IMG/VR virus record: IMGVR_UViG_3300005338_000025
Coordinates: 1 to 31,334 of that record
Reading direction: 5' to 3' (one strand)
DNA length: 31,334 bases
From: a virus
Shown here: positions 19,649 through 27,025 of the stretch, in pieces
Layout: each line of letters opens with the position of its first letter
How positions within the stretch are numbered: the first letter of the stretch is position 1
The notes under the pieces: generated by a model
Database searches by the model: none
What the model was told of the DNA's origin: nothing
The model's input: only the letters and a program-made list of their open reading frames with translations
Translations under genes and position numbers: made by a program

Positions 19649-19941
19649 TTCTGCGTCTCCCACCACTTGCCGGCGATGCGCAACATTTCGTCTTGACCGC
19701 CGCGATCGCGCGGCGGCATCAAGTCGCCATCAGGGCAAACAAAGGCCATAGCGCGCGACTTCCGGCGGGTAACAGTCCACGTATGGAACTTGCTGCCCAA
19801 TGACCGCACGTACCAGTGAACCGCCGGGAAATCTTGAATCTCGCCTGCGTTCGCCGCACGCTTCACCACACCGAGCTTGCCTTTGTCGAGCCCGGTCAGG
19901 ATCAGCACCGTATCGCCAGCACGGCAGCGCAGCTTAGCCAT
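19642..19941 (-). CDS. Small KOW-motif protein
   Basis: A 99-residue protein. Residues about 8-35 match a KOW motif (GDTVLILTGLDKGKLGVVKR), known from NusG and ribosomal proteins that touch RNA or RNA polymerase. The rest is a small basic and aromatic domain. It overlaps the RHH gene by 8 nt. A role in transcription control is possible but unproven. Confidence 0.65.
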   Translation of the reverse strand: MAKLRCRAGDTVLILTGLDKGKLGVVKRAANAGEIQDFPAVHWYVRSLGSKFHTWTVTRRKSRAMAFVCPDGDLMPPRDRGGQDEMLRIAGKWWETQKC

Positions 19942-20092
19942 GAGCGGCCTCCCGCTTCTGCGCCTGTTCCAGCACGCGATTGAGGACGTAGTTCATGCTG
20001 CGCTCTTCGGCTCGGGCTTGCGACTTCAGCCAGTTTCTGATGCTGTCCGGCACGCGGACCTGCATCGGCTTGAGGATCGGCTTGGATGACAT
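19934..20092 (-). CDS. Ribbon-helix-helix repressor (Arc/Mnt-like)
   Basis: A 52-residue protein from ATG 20092 with AGGAG upstream. The beta strand KPMQVRVPDSI and helices RNWLKSQARAEERS and MNYVLNRVLEQAQKR form the Arc/MetJ-type fold, in which a dimer inserts a beta sheet into the major groove. It is divergent from another RHH gene (20198). The intergenic GGCATCA repeats are likely its operators. Position between ejection and fibre genes equals P22 immI, where mnt and arc lie. Confidence 0.82.
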   Translation of the reverse strand: MSSKPILKPMQVRVPDSIRNWLKSQARAEERSMNYVLNRVLEQAQKREAAHG

Positions 20093-20194
20093 GGCATCAC
20101 TCCTTTCTGGATGGAATGATGCCACTGTAATACCAATGCCACTTCGATATCACAATGACCCCTTGAAGCGGTGGGTCTTTGGCATCACGATGCC
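20092..20194. promoter_or_regulatory. Intergenic operator repeats between divergent RHH genes
   Basis: The half-site TGGCATCA occurs at 20092-20099 and 20180-20187, and its inverse TGATGCCA at 20117-20124, with related AATGCCA near 20135 and GATGCC at 20189-20194 (making the dyad GGCATC-AC-GATGCC). Repeated half-sites between two RHH genes are typical of Arc/Mnt-type operators. Seen directly; binding is inferred. Confidence 0.65.
20127..20155 (-). promoter_or_regulatory. Putative promoter for the leftward RHH operon
   Basis: On the minus strand -35 TTGTGA (20150-20155), 17-bp spacer and -10 TATTAC (20127-20132), each 4 of 6 matches. The half-site at 20117-20124 lies just downstream, so RHH binding would block it. 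No clear rightward promoter was found. Confidence 0.45.
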
Positions 20195-20197
20195 GCC

Positions 20198-20398
20198 ATG
20201 GCCGATTACGACAAATTCAACCTGCGCTTCGAGGACGGAATGCGAGCCCGCCTGGAAGACGCTGCCAAGAAAAACAACCGCAGCCTTCACGCAGAAATCA
20301 TTGACCGGCTGCGCGCCTCTTTTGAGGGGCCATCGCTAGAACTGCGCGTCGCCGAATTGGAGCGACACGTAGCAGAATTACGGAAGCGAAAGGGATGA
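20198..20398 (+). CDS. Ribbon-helix-helix repressor (Arc-like), rightward
   Basis: A 66-residue protein from ATG 20198. The beta strand DYDKFNLRFED and helices MRARLEDAAKKNNRS and LHAEIIDRLRASFEG fit the Arc family, followed by a basic coiled coil (LRVAELERHVAELRKRK). No Shine-Dalgarno is visible; a GTG at 20171 is the alternative. It overlaps the membrane-protein gene by 4 nt and so controls it. By P22 analogy it is the arc counterpart. Confidence 0.8.
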   Translation: MADYDKFNLRFEDGMRARLEDAAKKNNRSLHAEIIDRLRASFEGPSLELRVAELERHVAELRKRKG

Positions 20399-20634
20399 CG
20401 ATGGAACTCGCGCTAATTGTTCTGCTCAGGCCAGTCCTGTACCTGGCCCTCTTCGCTGGCGTCATCTATTGGGTAATGCGTCTTGTGTGGAGGGTATTGC
20501 CTAGCGGGAAGACAAAGGAGCTTCTCTTCGATAAGACACTTCCGTTGCGCAGGCCATGGCTAACGACATTCGTGACCTGGGGCACATTCATCGCCCTGCT
20601 TCTCTTCATCGCCCTCATATCCGCAAATTCTTAA
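20395..20634 (+). CDS. Small inner-membrane protein, candidate superinfection exclusion
   Basis: A 79-residue protein with two hydrophobic helices (about 4-30, LALIVLLRPVLYLALFAGVI; about 54-78, FVTWGTFIALLLFIALI) joined by a basic loop (SGKTKELLFDKTLPLRR). ATG overlaps the RHH stop after a GAAAGGG. It runs against the ejection-protein gene and overlaps its end by 4 nt. Cotranscription with an Arc-like gene, opposite strand to late genes, and the SieA-like position support lysogen expression. Exclusion of related phages is inference. Confidence 0.6.
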   Translation: MTMELALIVLLRPVLYLALFAGVIYWVMRLVWRVLPSGKTKELLFDKTLPLRRPWLTTFVTWGTFIALLLFIALISANS

Positions 20635-22229
20635 TTTCCCTGCTGGACTCCAAGCAGACCAACTCCAACGGGGATTGGCAGACGGCCAAGTTCGGTTGTA
20701 AGGAGGCCAAGACGATTTTGCGGAGCTGTTAGCAGCATGCGGGCGGCGGCTGGCGACCCCAAGAGTCTTTGCGCACCTACAGCAGTACCCATGCCAATCG
20801 CCGTCGGCACAAGTGTCCCCGTGGCTATCCCGGCGCCCAAGCCGCCGGCGCCAGTGAGCGCGCCTACGCCAGCGTTTTGCATTAGTGCGCGGACGCTGCC
20901 GCCAGTCTGCGGAGTCCTATCTACAAGGAACCTGCCCCCGATTTGGGATAGATCCGCAAACGGGGATTGGGATACTCTGTTTCCGTATTGACTTACCACT
21001 TGCGCCGGGAGCAGGGCGGCAGGAACGTCCCCAGACACGCGCCCGGCAACGCCGGCCTCTGCCTTATTCATCAACGGCTCGATTGCCTTGAAGGCCGCGT
21101 ACTGCCCTCTAGCCGTGGTCAGCGCCTGTGCGTCAGGTCCAGTTACGCTGCGATTGAACGTGTCAATCGCCGACTTGCGAAGTTGGCTCAGGATCGATTG
21201 ATGCAAGCCCTTCTCGCCTTCGGCCGCCAGCCTCAACTCAGATTGCCAGTTGTTGACGAACGAGCCTGGAACCTCTCCATTGGGGCCAACCTTTTGCAGA
21301 AGGTTTTGCACTTGGCGGTTTACCGCTTGCGCCTGCTCCGGGTTAAGGTTTGTTGCGCGTTGCTGTATCGCCTGGAGATCGGAAACAAACTTCCCGTCGA
21401 TCTTGAGGTCATTGCTGTTCCAAATGCGGTCCAACTCTTGCCCGATTCGGCCCTTGGCGTTGTCCATCACGGCCGCCGTTAGCTTCGGCTCATTGCTGCC
21501 GAACGTGTTCCCAACAGCGCGGTTAAACCCCTGCTGCACCGCCTCTTTGTCAGAGGCCCCCATAGCGCCAGTGATCGGCAGGTCGTTTAGGATGCTGCGA
21601 AGGCCCTTCACCGTCTTGCTGTCGGCAATATCAGCGGGGCCAAGCGGAATCCCGTACTGTTGAATTGCCTTTTGAGCAAGGGTGGTGTCTTGTGGGGTGG
21701 AAAGGACGCGCGCGCCTTGTACGACGGCCGGAAGCGCAGCGCCAGCAGCGCCGCCGATGGCAACGTTGGCCGCCCTGCTTTCGCCCGTTCCGACCGGTTG
21801 CAACGCCCCGGTCCCGGCGCCAACTGCCAACCCCTCAAGAACTGGCGCAGCCCGACCAAGCGCCCCGGCCCAGCCCATCGGAATCGCAAGCGTCGGCAAA
21901 ACATTCCCCGCAAAGTTGAGCGCTTTGCCCGTGAACGTGTCGTTCAGTTGCGCGTTGCGTTTGCGCATTTCGTCAACTGCCTGCGCAGAATTGTTCTCTG
22001 AGGGGGCTACAAGCTGACTGCCACCAACTACCAAGTCGTTGAACCCCGAGCCGAGCTGAGCCAGCCCTTTATTAATGGCTTGCGGCAGCGGGATTCCCGT
22101 ATCGATCGGCCCAAAGCGCAGGTTTCCACTGAAGTCAGTGACCGGCGCCGGTTTTTCAGGCTCTGCTAGTGGTGCGCTTTGCCATCCGGTCGCGCCGCCA
22201 CTCACAACCGGGGCGTCTTGCCATCCCAT
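20631..22229 (-). CDS. Large internal virion/DNA-ejection protein
   Basis: A 532-residue protein. It has a Pro/Gly N-terminus and two Gly/Ala-rich helices that look like glycine zippers (GAGTGALQPVGTG... and VGALTGAGGLGAGIATGTL). The middle is alpha-helical (about 200-370; VSDLQAIQQRATNLNPEQAQ). Such proteins are ejected with the DNA to form a channel across the envelope (compare P22 gp16/gp20). It is downstream of the 601-residue gene (TAATG overlap). No lytic transglycosylase motif seen. Confidence 0.7.
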   Translation of the reverse strand: MGWQDAPVVSGGATGWQSAPLAEPEKPAPVTDFSGNLRFGPIDTGIPLPQAINKGLAQLGSGFNDLVVGGSQLVAPSENNSAQAVDEMRKRNAQLNDTFTGKALNFAGNVLPTLAIPMGWAGALGRAAPVLEGLAVGAGTGALQPVGTGESRAANVAIGGAAGAALPAVVQGARVLSTPQDTTLAQKAIQQYGIPLGPADIADSKTVKGLRSILNDLPITGAMGASDKEAVQQGFNRAVGNTFGSNEPKLTAAVMDNAKGRIGQELDRIWNSNDLKIDGKFVSDLQAIQQRATNLNPEQAQAVNRQVQNLLQKVGPNGEVPGSFVNNWQSELRLAAEGEKGLHQSILSQLRKSAIDTFNRSVTGPDAQALTTARGQYAAFKAIEPLMNKAEAGVAGRVSGDVPAALLPAQVVSQYGNRVSQSPFADLSQIGGRFLVDRTPQTGGSVRALMQNAGVGALTGAGGLGAGIATGTLVPTAIGMGTAVGAQRLLGSPAAARMLLTAPQNRLGLLTTELGRLPIPVGVGLLGVQQGN

Positions 22230-24034
22230 TACGGCTTCCTCCGGCTCTTGCCGTCAGGCCCTGTAAATAGGGTGCCTGGCGGGAGGGCGTTGTATTCGGC
22301 GTCGGAGCTAATCGTCGTTGCGCCGCCCTGGGGGCGCGCTGGCGGGGTGATTTCGCCGAGCATGCTTTGCCCACCATTGCCGGTTGCACTCTTGGAGAGC
22401 CCGTTGTAATTGCTAATGTCGCGAAAGTTTGCCTCCTCGGCTTTGTCGAGAAGGAACTTGATGGCGTTTGCCTCTTGCCCGCGAGTGCCGAACATCTGAC
22501 GAACGAAATTCACGTCGCTGTTGGAGATATTTTGCGATCCGACAATCGACTTGATGTTCTTCCCGGCGATTTGCGCGAGAGTGGCGTCAAACGTCTGGGA
22601 GTTGGCGACGGAATCAGGCACCGGGATTCCAAGTGCGCTGAGTGAGCGAACAAGATTCAACTTGGTATCTGCGCCCATCCCATTGAACGTGCCGGCCTTC
22701 AAGATGTCTTTCGCGTTCCAGATCGCCGGCAGCGCCTGTTTTGCCGACAACGCCTTCGTCATCGCGTCGTCAACTTGGGATGCATTCTTTTCTCCGAGCG
22801 ACTTATTGAACTGATCTTGCGCGGTGGTCGGGCCGCTGACAAAGCCATCCGCCGAAATCCCGGCCGTCTTCATTTGCCTGGTGAGGGAATCAATGTCTCC
22901 TTGGGCGCGCTGTTTTTCTTCGGGCGTGGCCGCAGTCGAATAGGCGGAAACCGCACGTTTCAACTCGCCTTGCAAAATTGTCGGGTCCGGAGCAGTAATA
23001 GCCTGCTTGCGCGCCAACGGATCGGCGTTGAACTGCTGCCTGTCGAGCATAGGCCCGGGCCGCTGAGTGCCTTGTGGGCCCAATTGGGGCGCTGTTTGCG
23101 GCGTCGGCTGGACGGGGGTGGATTGCGGCGCGGTAGCGCCAAAGACTCCTGGAAACAAGGTGCTCAGCGAGCCCAATGCGCCAGACTTGTCCAGCGCTTG
23201 CAGGTTTGACATCGTGACAGTTTGTCCGGCCGCGTTCTTTATGTCTTTGGGCGTCAGTGCCGCGTCGATCAACTTCGGAACGCCAGAGCTAATAACCGTA
23301 TTCTGGAGTTGCAGCTCGTTAGCACCCGCCGGGGACACGACTCTGTAGCCGTTCGGAGCGGTGGCGTCTTTGACGATTTGATAGCCCTGCCCCGTAGGCG
23401 ACATTTGCGGAATAGACTCGCCGTTTTGGACCTTGTTCTTGTCCATCCAGACGCCGTTTACGTTTTGCATGTCGGGCGTGGAGCGCTTGAACATCCATTC
23501 CGGGATATTCTTGCCGTCGTTGAACGCGAGGTCTGCATAAACAGCGTTCGGATCAACACCGGCCATGGGGTTGCCCGCAGTCGCCTTACCGATCTCCTGC
23601 GCTTGCAATGCGGCGTTTGCCGTCGTCGGAGCCAGGTTGCCGGTTTGGTCGATTACGGCCTGATTCGCGGCGCTTGGCGCGGCCTTCAATTGGCCCATCC
23701 AGCCGTTAATCATGTCGTTGCGACGGGCGAGTTGCGCGGCTTGCTGTTTTCGCATCTCAATCTGCTGCAAAACATCTTGGTATTGCGCGCTCATGAGGCC
23801 GCGCTTCAATTGCGCTTCTGGGCTCATCAATTGAGCGTAGGCATTCAGGCCGCCCGCGAGGTTCCCAGAGATCATCCCGGCCGCAAGCGCCATCGTTGCC
23901 GCAGATTTGGGGTCATTTGGCCCTTGCCCAAGCAAGCCGGGTGAGCTATCGCCTCCAAACTGCGCGCCCCCAAGTAGCCCACCGAGCAAGCCGAGATTTC
24001 CGCCGCCCTGGTCGAGTAGTGAAGTGGTCGCCAT
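22229..24034 (-). CDS. Large internal virion/DNA-ejection protein
   Basis: A 601-residue protein. The N-terminus is Gly/Leu-rich (GGGNLGLLGGLLGGAQFGG) with a possible membrane-active helix to about 75, then Gln-rich helices (LQQIEMRKQQAAQLARRNDM). A Pro/Gln linker near residues 305-330 (TPVQPTPQTAPQLGPQ) separates a helical C-terminal region. It is adjacent to two other internal proteins, and composition fits phage ejection proteins. Exact role inferred from context. Confidence 0.65.
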   Translation of the reverse strand: MATTSLLDQGGGNLGLLGGLLGGAQFGGDSSPGLLGQGPNDPKSAATMALAAGMISGNLAGGLNAYAQLMSPEAQLKRGLMSAQYQDVLQQIEMRKQQAAQLARRNDMINGWMGQLKAAPSAANQAVIDQTGNLAPTTANAALQAQEIGKATAGNPMAGVDPNAVYADLAFNDGKNIPEWMFKRSTPDMQNVNGVWMDKNKVQNGESIPQMSPTGQGYQIVKDATAPNGYRVVSPAGANELQLQNTVISSGVPKLIDAALTPKDIKNAAGQTVTMSNLQALDKSGALGSLSTLFPGVFGATAPQSTPVQPTPQTAPQLGPQGTQRPGPMLDRQQFNADPLARKQAITAPDPTILQGELKRAVSAYSTAATPEEKQRAQGDIDSLTRQMKTAGISADGFVSGPTTAQDQFNKSLGEKNASQVDDAMTKALSAKQALPAIWNAKDILKAGTFNGMGADTKLNLVRSLSALGIPVPDSVANSQTFDATLAQIAGKNIKSIVGSQNISNSDVNFVRQMFGTRGQEANAIKFLLDKAEEANFRDISNYNGLSKSATGNGGQSMLGEITPPARPQGGATTISSDAEYNALPPGTLFTGPDGKSRRKP

Positions 24035-24037
24035 GGC

Positions 24038-25204
24038 TTACCTCGTCCCCGTCCAATAATTGTAAAGTTGACTGCCTCCGAGCAATCCTCCGACCGTGCC
24101 CAATGCGCCGCCGCCCGCGTTCTGGTTGCTGGTCTCTTGCCCCCCCAAGCCGGTGTAACGCGAGTAGATGTTGCTCGCGTCCGTTAGGGTGTTCCACGGG
24201 CCCTGCGTGCCGGCGCCATAGAGTTGCGCGCCCAATGCGGTCTGTGCGAGGTCGCCCTGGCGCTGCGAGGTGTAGAAGTCCTGCATGTTGCGCTGGTTAC
24301 CCAGAGCCAACCCGCCGAGGCCGAGGTTGTATTGGTTCGCCCCGTTCCAGTAGTTGTAGCCAAGCTGCCCCTGGTTCGCATTGAAGCTCTGATCGCCCTG
24401 GTATTGCCGCAGGTTGCGCTCCATCTGCGCCTGATAATCCTGCGCGTTGTTCCCCGCGAGCGCCGCCGCAAGGCCCTGATTCGACTGCGCGATTCCCAGC
24501 CCCTGCGCGATGCCTTCACGCGAGCCGCCGACGCCGCCAACCGAGTCCGCGTGCCGACGAATGCCCGGCAGGATGTTTTGTTGGAGGTTGTTGTCGAACT
24601 GGGTTTGCGTGGCCTGGTTCAGCGCGTCCAGCGCGGGGCTGCGCGTGTAGGCCGTCAGGCTCGCGGGCGTGATGTAGCCGCCGTTTTGATTGGCCGGCAG
24701 ATACTGCGAGCTGGCGCCGGGCGAGCCGATGCCGCCGATGCCGTTGAAATTCCAGCCGCCTCCGCCACTGCCGCCAGTCACGCCGCCGCCACCGGTTCCG
24801 CAGCCCGACGTGCCGCCTCCAGAAGTGCCGCCGCCGCTGTAGCCGTTGTAGTTCAGCGAGCCATCCGAGTTGACAATGCCGTGTTGCTGGTCGGCGTTGT
24901 CGATCTGCGAGTAGATCCCCGAAAACTCGTTATTGCCGCCCTGCTGCGCGTAGTTCTGGATGCCGGCCGCAGTCGTCCCGCCGAGAATTTGCGATAGCTG
25001 ATCCGGCGTGAAGCCCATCTGCTGGGCCTTGCCGAGAATCTGATCGTTGACGAGCGTGTTGTTCGGATCGAAGTTGAAATTGCCGCTGCTGTCGATCAGC
25101 GGATTCAGGCTCGCGTTCCACTGCCCATTGGCGTCATAGCCCCCGCCATAGTTGTTGTTGATGTATTGCTGGTAGGCGGAGATTTGGGAGGGGTCGAAGG
25201 CCAT
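24038..25204 (-). CDS. Gly/Gln/Asn-rich internal virion protein
   Basis: A 388-residue protein with GGAG upstream of ATG 25204. It is rich in Gly, Asn, Gln and Tyr. A Gly-rich run lies at about 125-155 (GGGTSGGGTSGCGTGGGG), and helical Gln-rich segments (SREGIAQGLGIAQSNQGLAA; AQMERNLRQYQGDQ) follow. The C-terminus is GGLLGGSQLYNYWTG. Position with the other ejection genes suggests a DNA-ejection component; family not recognised. Confidence 0.6.
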   Translation of the reverse strand: MAFDPSQISAYQQYINNNYGGGYDANGQWNASLNPLIDSSGNFNFDPNNTLVNDQILGKAQQMGFTPDQLSQILGGTTAAGIQNYAQQGGNNEFSGIYSQIDNADQQHGIVNSDGSLNYNGYSGGGTSGGGTSGCGTGGGGVTGGSGGGGWNFNGIGGIGSPGASSQYLPANQNGGYITPASLTAYTRSPALDALNQATQTQFDNNLQQNILPGIRRHADSVGGVGGSREGIAQGLGIAQSNQGLAAALAGNNAQDYQAQMERNLRQYQGDQSFNANQGQLGYNYWNGANQYNLGLGGLALGNQRNMQDFYTSQRQGDLAQTALGAQLYGAGTQGPWNTLTDASNIYSRYTGLGGQETSNQNAGGGALGTVGGLLGGSQLYNYWTGTR

Positions 25205-25214
25205 GGGCGCTCCA

Positions 25215-25242
25215 AAGAAAAAGGGCTCCCGAAGGAGCCCTT
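25215..25242 (-). terminator. Intrinsic terminator within the virion gene cluster
   Basis: A 9-bp stem (25221-25229 AAGGGCTCC with 25234-25242) and tetraloop TTCG on the minus strand, then TTTTTCTTT. It lies between the Met-rich gene (stop 25262) and the internal protein gene at 25204. Late transcription must read through it or restart. Confidence 0.85.
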
Positions 25243-25261
25243 GAAGTGATGCGAGGGGGAG

Positions 25262-25690
25262 TTAGCCGAGCAGGCCCTTGGTGCCCCACGGAGTGCCATA
25301 TCCGCCGCCCATGGTGTTCATGTTCTGGCCCATCGACTGGCCGGGCATTTGATTCATCGGCTGGCTGTAGCCAGGCATGCGGTTCATGCTCTGGCCGCCC
25401 ATCGTGTTCATCGCCTGGTAGTTGCCGGGGTTGTAGGCTTGCGTGCCGCCCGTGTTCCACTGCATCGGACCGCCCATCGGCTGGCCGAAGCCTTGCGGGT
25501 GAATCGGGCCGCCGTTTTGCCACGGCGGCGGCCCCATGTGGGCGCCGCCCATGCCCTGATGGCCGCCCATACCTTGTGGCGGCATGGCTTGCATGCCGGG
25601 CGTTGAAAACGAGCCCATGGGTTGCGGGCCGGCCGCTTGCGTGCCGGGCGTTCCCATGAAACCGAGGTTTTGCAGGTATGGGTTGTTCAT
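25262..25690 (-). CDS. Met/Gly/Pro/Gln-rich low-complexity virion-region protein
   Basis: A 142-residue protein with about one Met in eight and nearly all residues from M, G, P, Q and N. Imperfect repeats such as GMGGHQGMGGAHMGPP and MNQMPGQSMGQNMN are visible. It has no charged core. ATG 25690 is within 1 nt of the previous stop. No family recognised. It could be a disordered virion component or scaffold-like protein. Confidence 0.6.
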   Translation of the reverse strand: MNNPYLQNLGFMGTPGTQAAGPQPMGSFSTPGMQAMPPQGMGGHQGMGGAHMGPPPWQNGGPIHPQGFGQPMGGPMQWNTGGTQAYNPGNYQAMNTMGGQSMNRMPGYSQPMNQMPGQSMGQNMNTMGGGYGTPWGTKGLLG

Positions 25691-26755
25691 TTAGCGGCTC
25701 CCGAAAAAGCGGTTGAAGCCGTTACCGGCGACGGGTTGATTGAGAAGGCCACGGCCGACGTTCTGCATATCGGTGTAGCCCTGCAAGGCGCCGGGCTGCA
25801 TCTGGCTATGCAGCAGGCCGGCGGTGTAGCCCAGGATGCCGGGGTTGTTCGAAGTGCCGTCGCCGTACACATACGGCACCATGCGCGGGTCAATCGTGCG
25901 TTGCGTGCTGGTCGTGGTCTGCGTGCCGTGCGATCCGAGCGCGCCGCCGAGCAGCGAGGTGAGGATGCGTCCATAGCCGCTGTTCGCGCCGCCGACGCTG
26001 TTGATCAGGCTGGAAAGCCAAGTGCCATTCGAGCCGCCGAAGCCGCCAGCGCCATTTGCGCCGTTGACATCGAAGTTATCGCTCATGATGTCGCTGCCGT
26101 TGGTGTAGTCGCCGCTACTTGCGTAGGGATTGCCGTCTGCTGTGCTGCTCACGCTGCCTCCGCTTCCACTCGGCGCAACGTCGTAGCTCGCGCCATCGGT
26201 GCCCGCGCCGTTGATGTTGAATTGGCCGCCAAGCCCGGCCGTTCCAGCCGCTCCAGCCCCAGTTCCAAGGGCCGCACCACCGTTGATGGACGCGCCCCCG
26301 CCAAGGGAGCTGGCACTTGCTGCATCCAGCCCCGCATAACCCTCGGCGCCGCCGCCCACGGCGCCGTAGCCACCGCCAGCCCCTGCGCCAGCAGCACCCG
26401 CCCCGGCAGCAGTCGCCAGCATCGGGCCAGCCATGATTGCGGCAGCAGTGAGAAACTGCTGCATCGTGCTGTCGGGCGGGATAACGCCTGTCCCTTGGTA
26501 AGCACCGCTCGGGCTGTATTGCTCGACCTGATCCCCAACATCGTGATGACCGGAATTCACGTCCCGAAACAGGTTTGTGATGGCGGAGTCGGAGCCGGTC
26601 CCGGTTTCAAGGCTGGCCGGCGAGTTGCCGGCGTTGTAGGTCGCGTTCCAAGTGTTGCCGGTCGGGTCCGTCCAATACGGATTGGTGCCGCCCGATGTGT
26701 ACTGCGGGAACTGCGCGAGGATCGCGGCTACCTGTGCCTGCGTGAGATTTGCCAT
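25691..26755 (-). CDS. Gly/Ala-rich internal virion protein
   Basis: A 354-residue protein. N-terminal 60 residues are soluble (VAAILAQFPQYTSGGTNPYW). A hydrophobic Ala/Gly helix follows at about 100-130 (FLTAAAIMAGPMLATAAGAG), then a long Gly/Ser/Asn region. The C-terminus is a small domain (YVYGDGTSNNPGILGYTAGL). The Ala/Gly helix could insert in the membrane during ejection. Assigned by context. Confidence 0.6.
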   Translation of the reverse strand: MANLTQAQVAAILAQFPQYTSGGTNPYWTDPTGNTWNATYNAGNSPASLETGTGSDSAITNLFRDVNSGHHDVGDQVEQYSPSGAYQGTGVIPPDSTMQQFLTAAAIMAGPMLATAAGAGAAGAGAGGGYGAVGGGAEGYAGLDAASASSLGGGASINGGAALGTGAGAAGTAGLGGQFNINGAGTDGASYDVAPSGSGGSVSSTADGNPYASSGDYTNGSDIMSDNFDVNGANGAGGFGGSNGTWLSSLINSVGGANSGYGRILTSLLGGALGSHGTQTTTSTQRTIDPRMVPYVYGDGTSNNPGILGYTAGLLHSQMQPGALQGYTDMQNVGRGLLNQPVAGNGFNRFFGSR

Positions 26756-26764
26756 GTAAGTCCT

Positions 26765-27025
26765 TTATCCGAGCTTGACCCAGGCACCGCCGAAGTACCC
26801 GAAATAGCCGCCACCAGCACCTAGAGGCTGCCAATTCACCCCATCTGCGCAAACAATGATTCCGTCTCGAGGCTTGTTCGGCGCCTTGTGGAGCACGTTC
26901 AGTTGCAGCGAATCGACCGAATCGCGGGCGCCTTGCGCTATGCCCTGCAACTCGTTCATCATCCAAGTGAGCAGCGGCTGCAACTTCGGATCGACGGCAA
27001 GCAGCGGAGGCTTGGGGCGGTACAT
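26765..27025 (-). CDS. Small virion-region protein with C-terminal Gly-rich beta motif
   Basis: An 86-residue protein. ATG 27025 overlaps the preceding stop (TGATG), so the longer reading frame upstream was not used. A helical part (QPLLTWMMNELQGIAQGARD) precedes KPRDGIIVCADGVNWQPLGA and GGGYFGYFGGAWVKLG, an ending I recall from small phage structural proteins. Probably a virion component. Confidence 0.65.
   Translation of the reverse strand: MYRPKPPLLAVDPKLQPLLTWMMNELQGIAQGARDSVDSLQLNVLHKAPNKPRDGIIVCADGVNWQPLGAGGGYFGYFGGAWVKLG

Noticed and set aside
25622-26824. A 400-codon rightward frame opposite the glycine-rich virion genes
   Set aside because: It mirrors GC-rich codons of the leftward genes; the product is Ala/Val/Arg-rich with no motif, and the leftward genes have better starts and overlaps.
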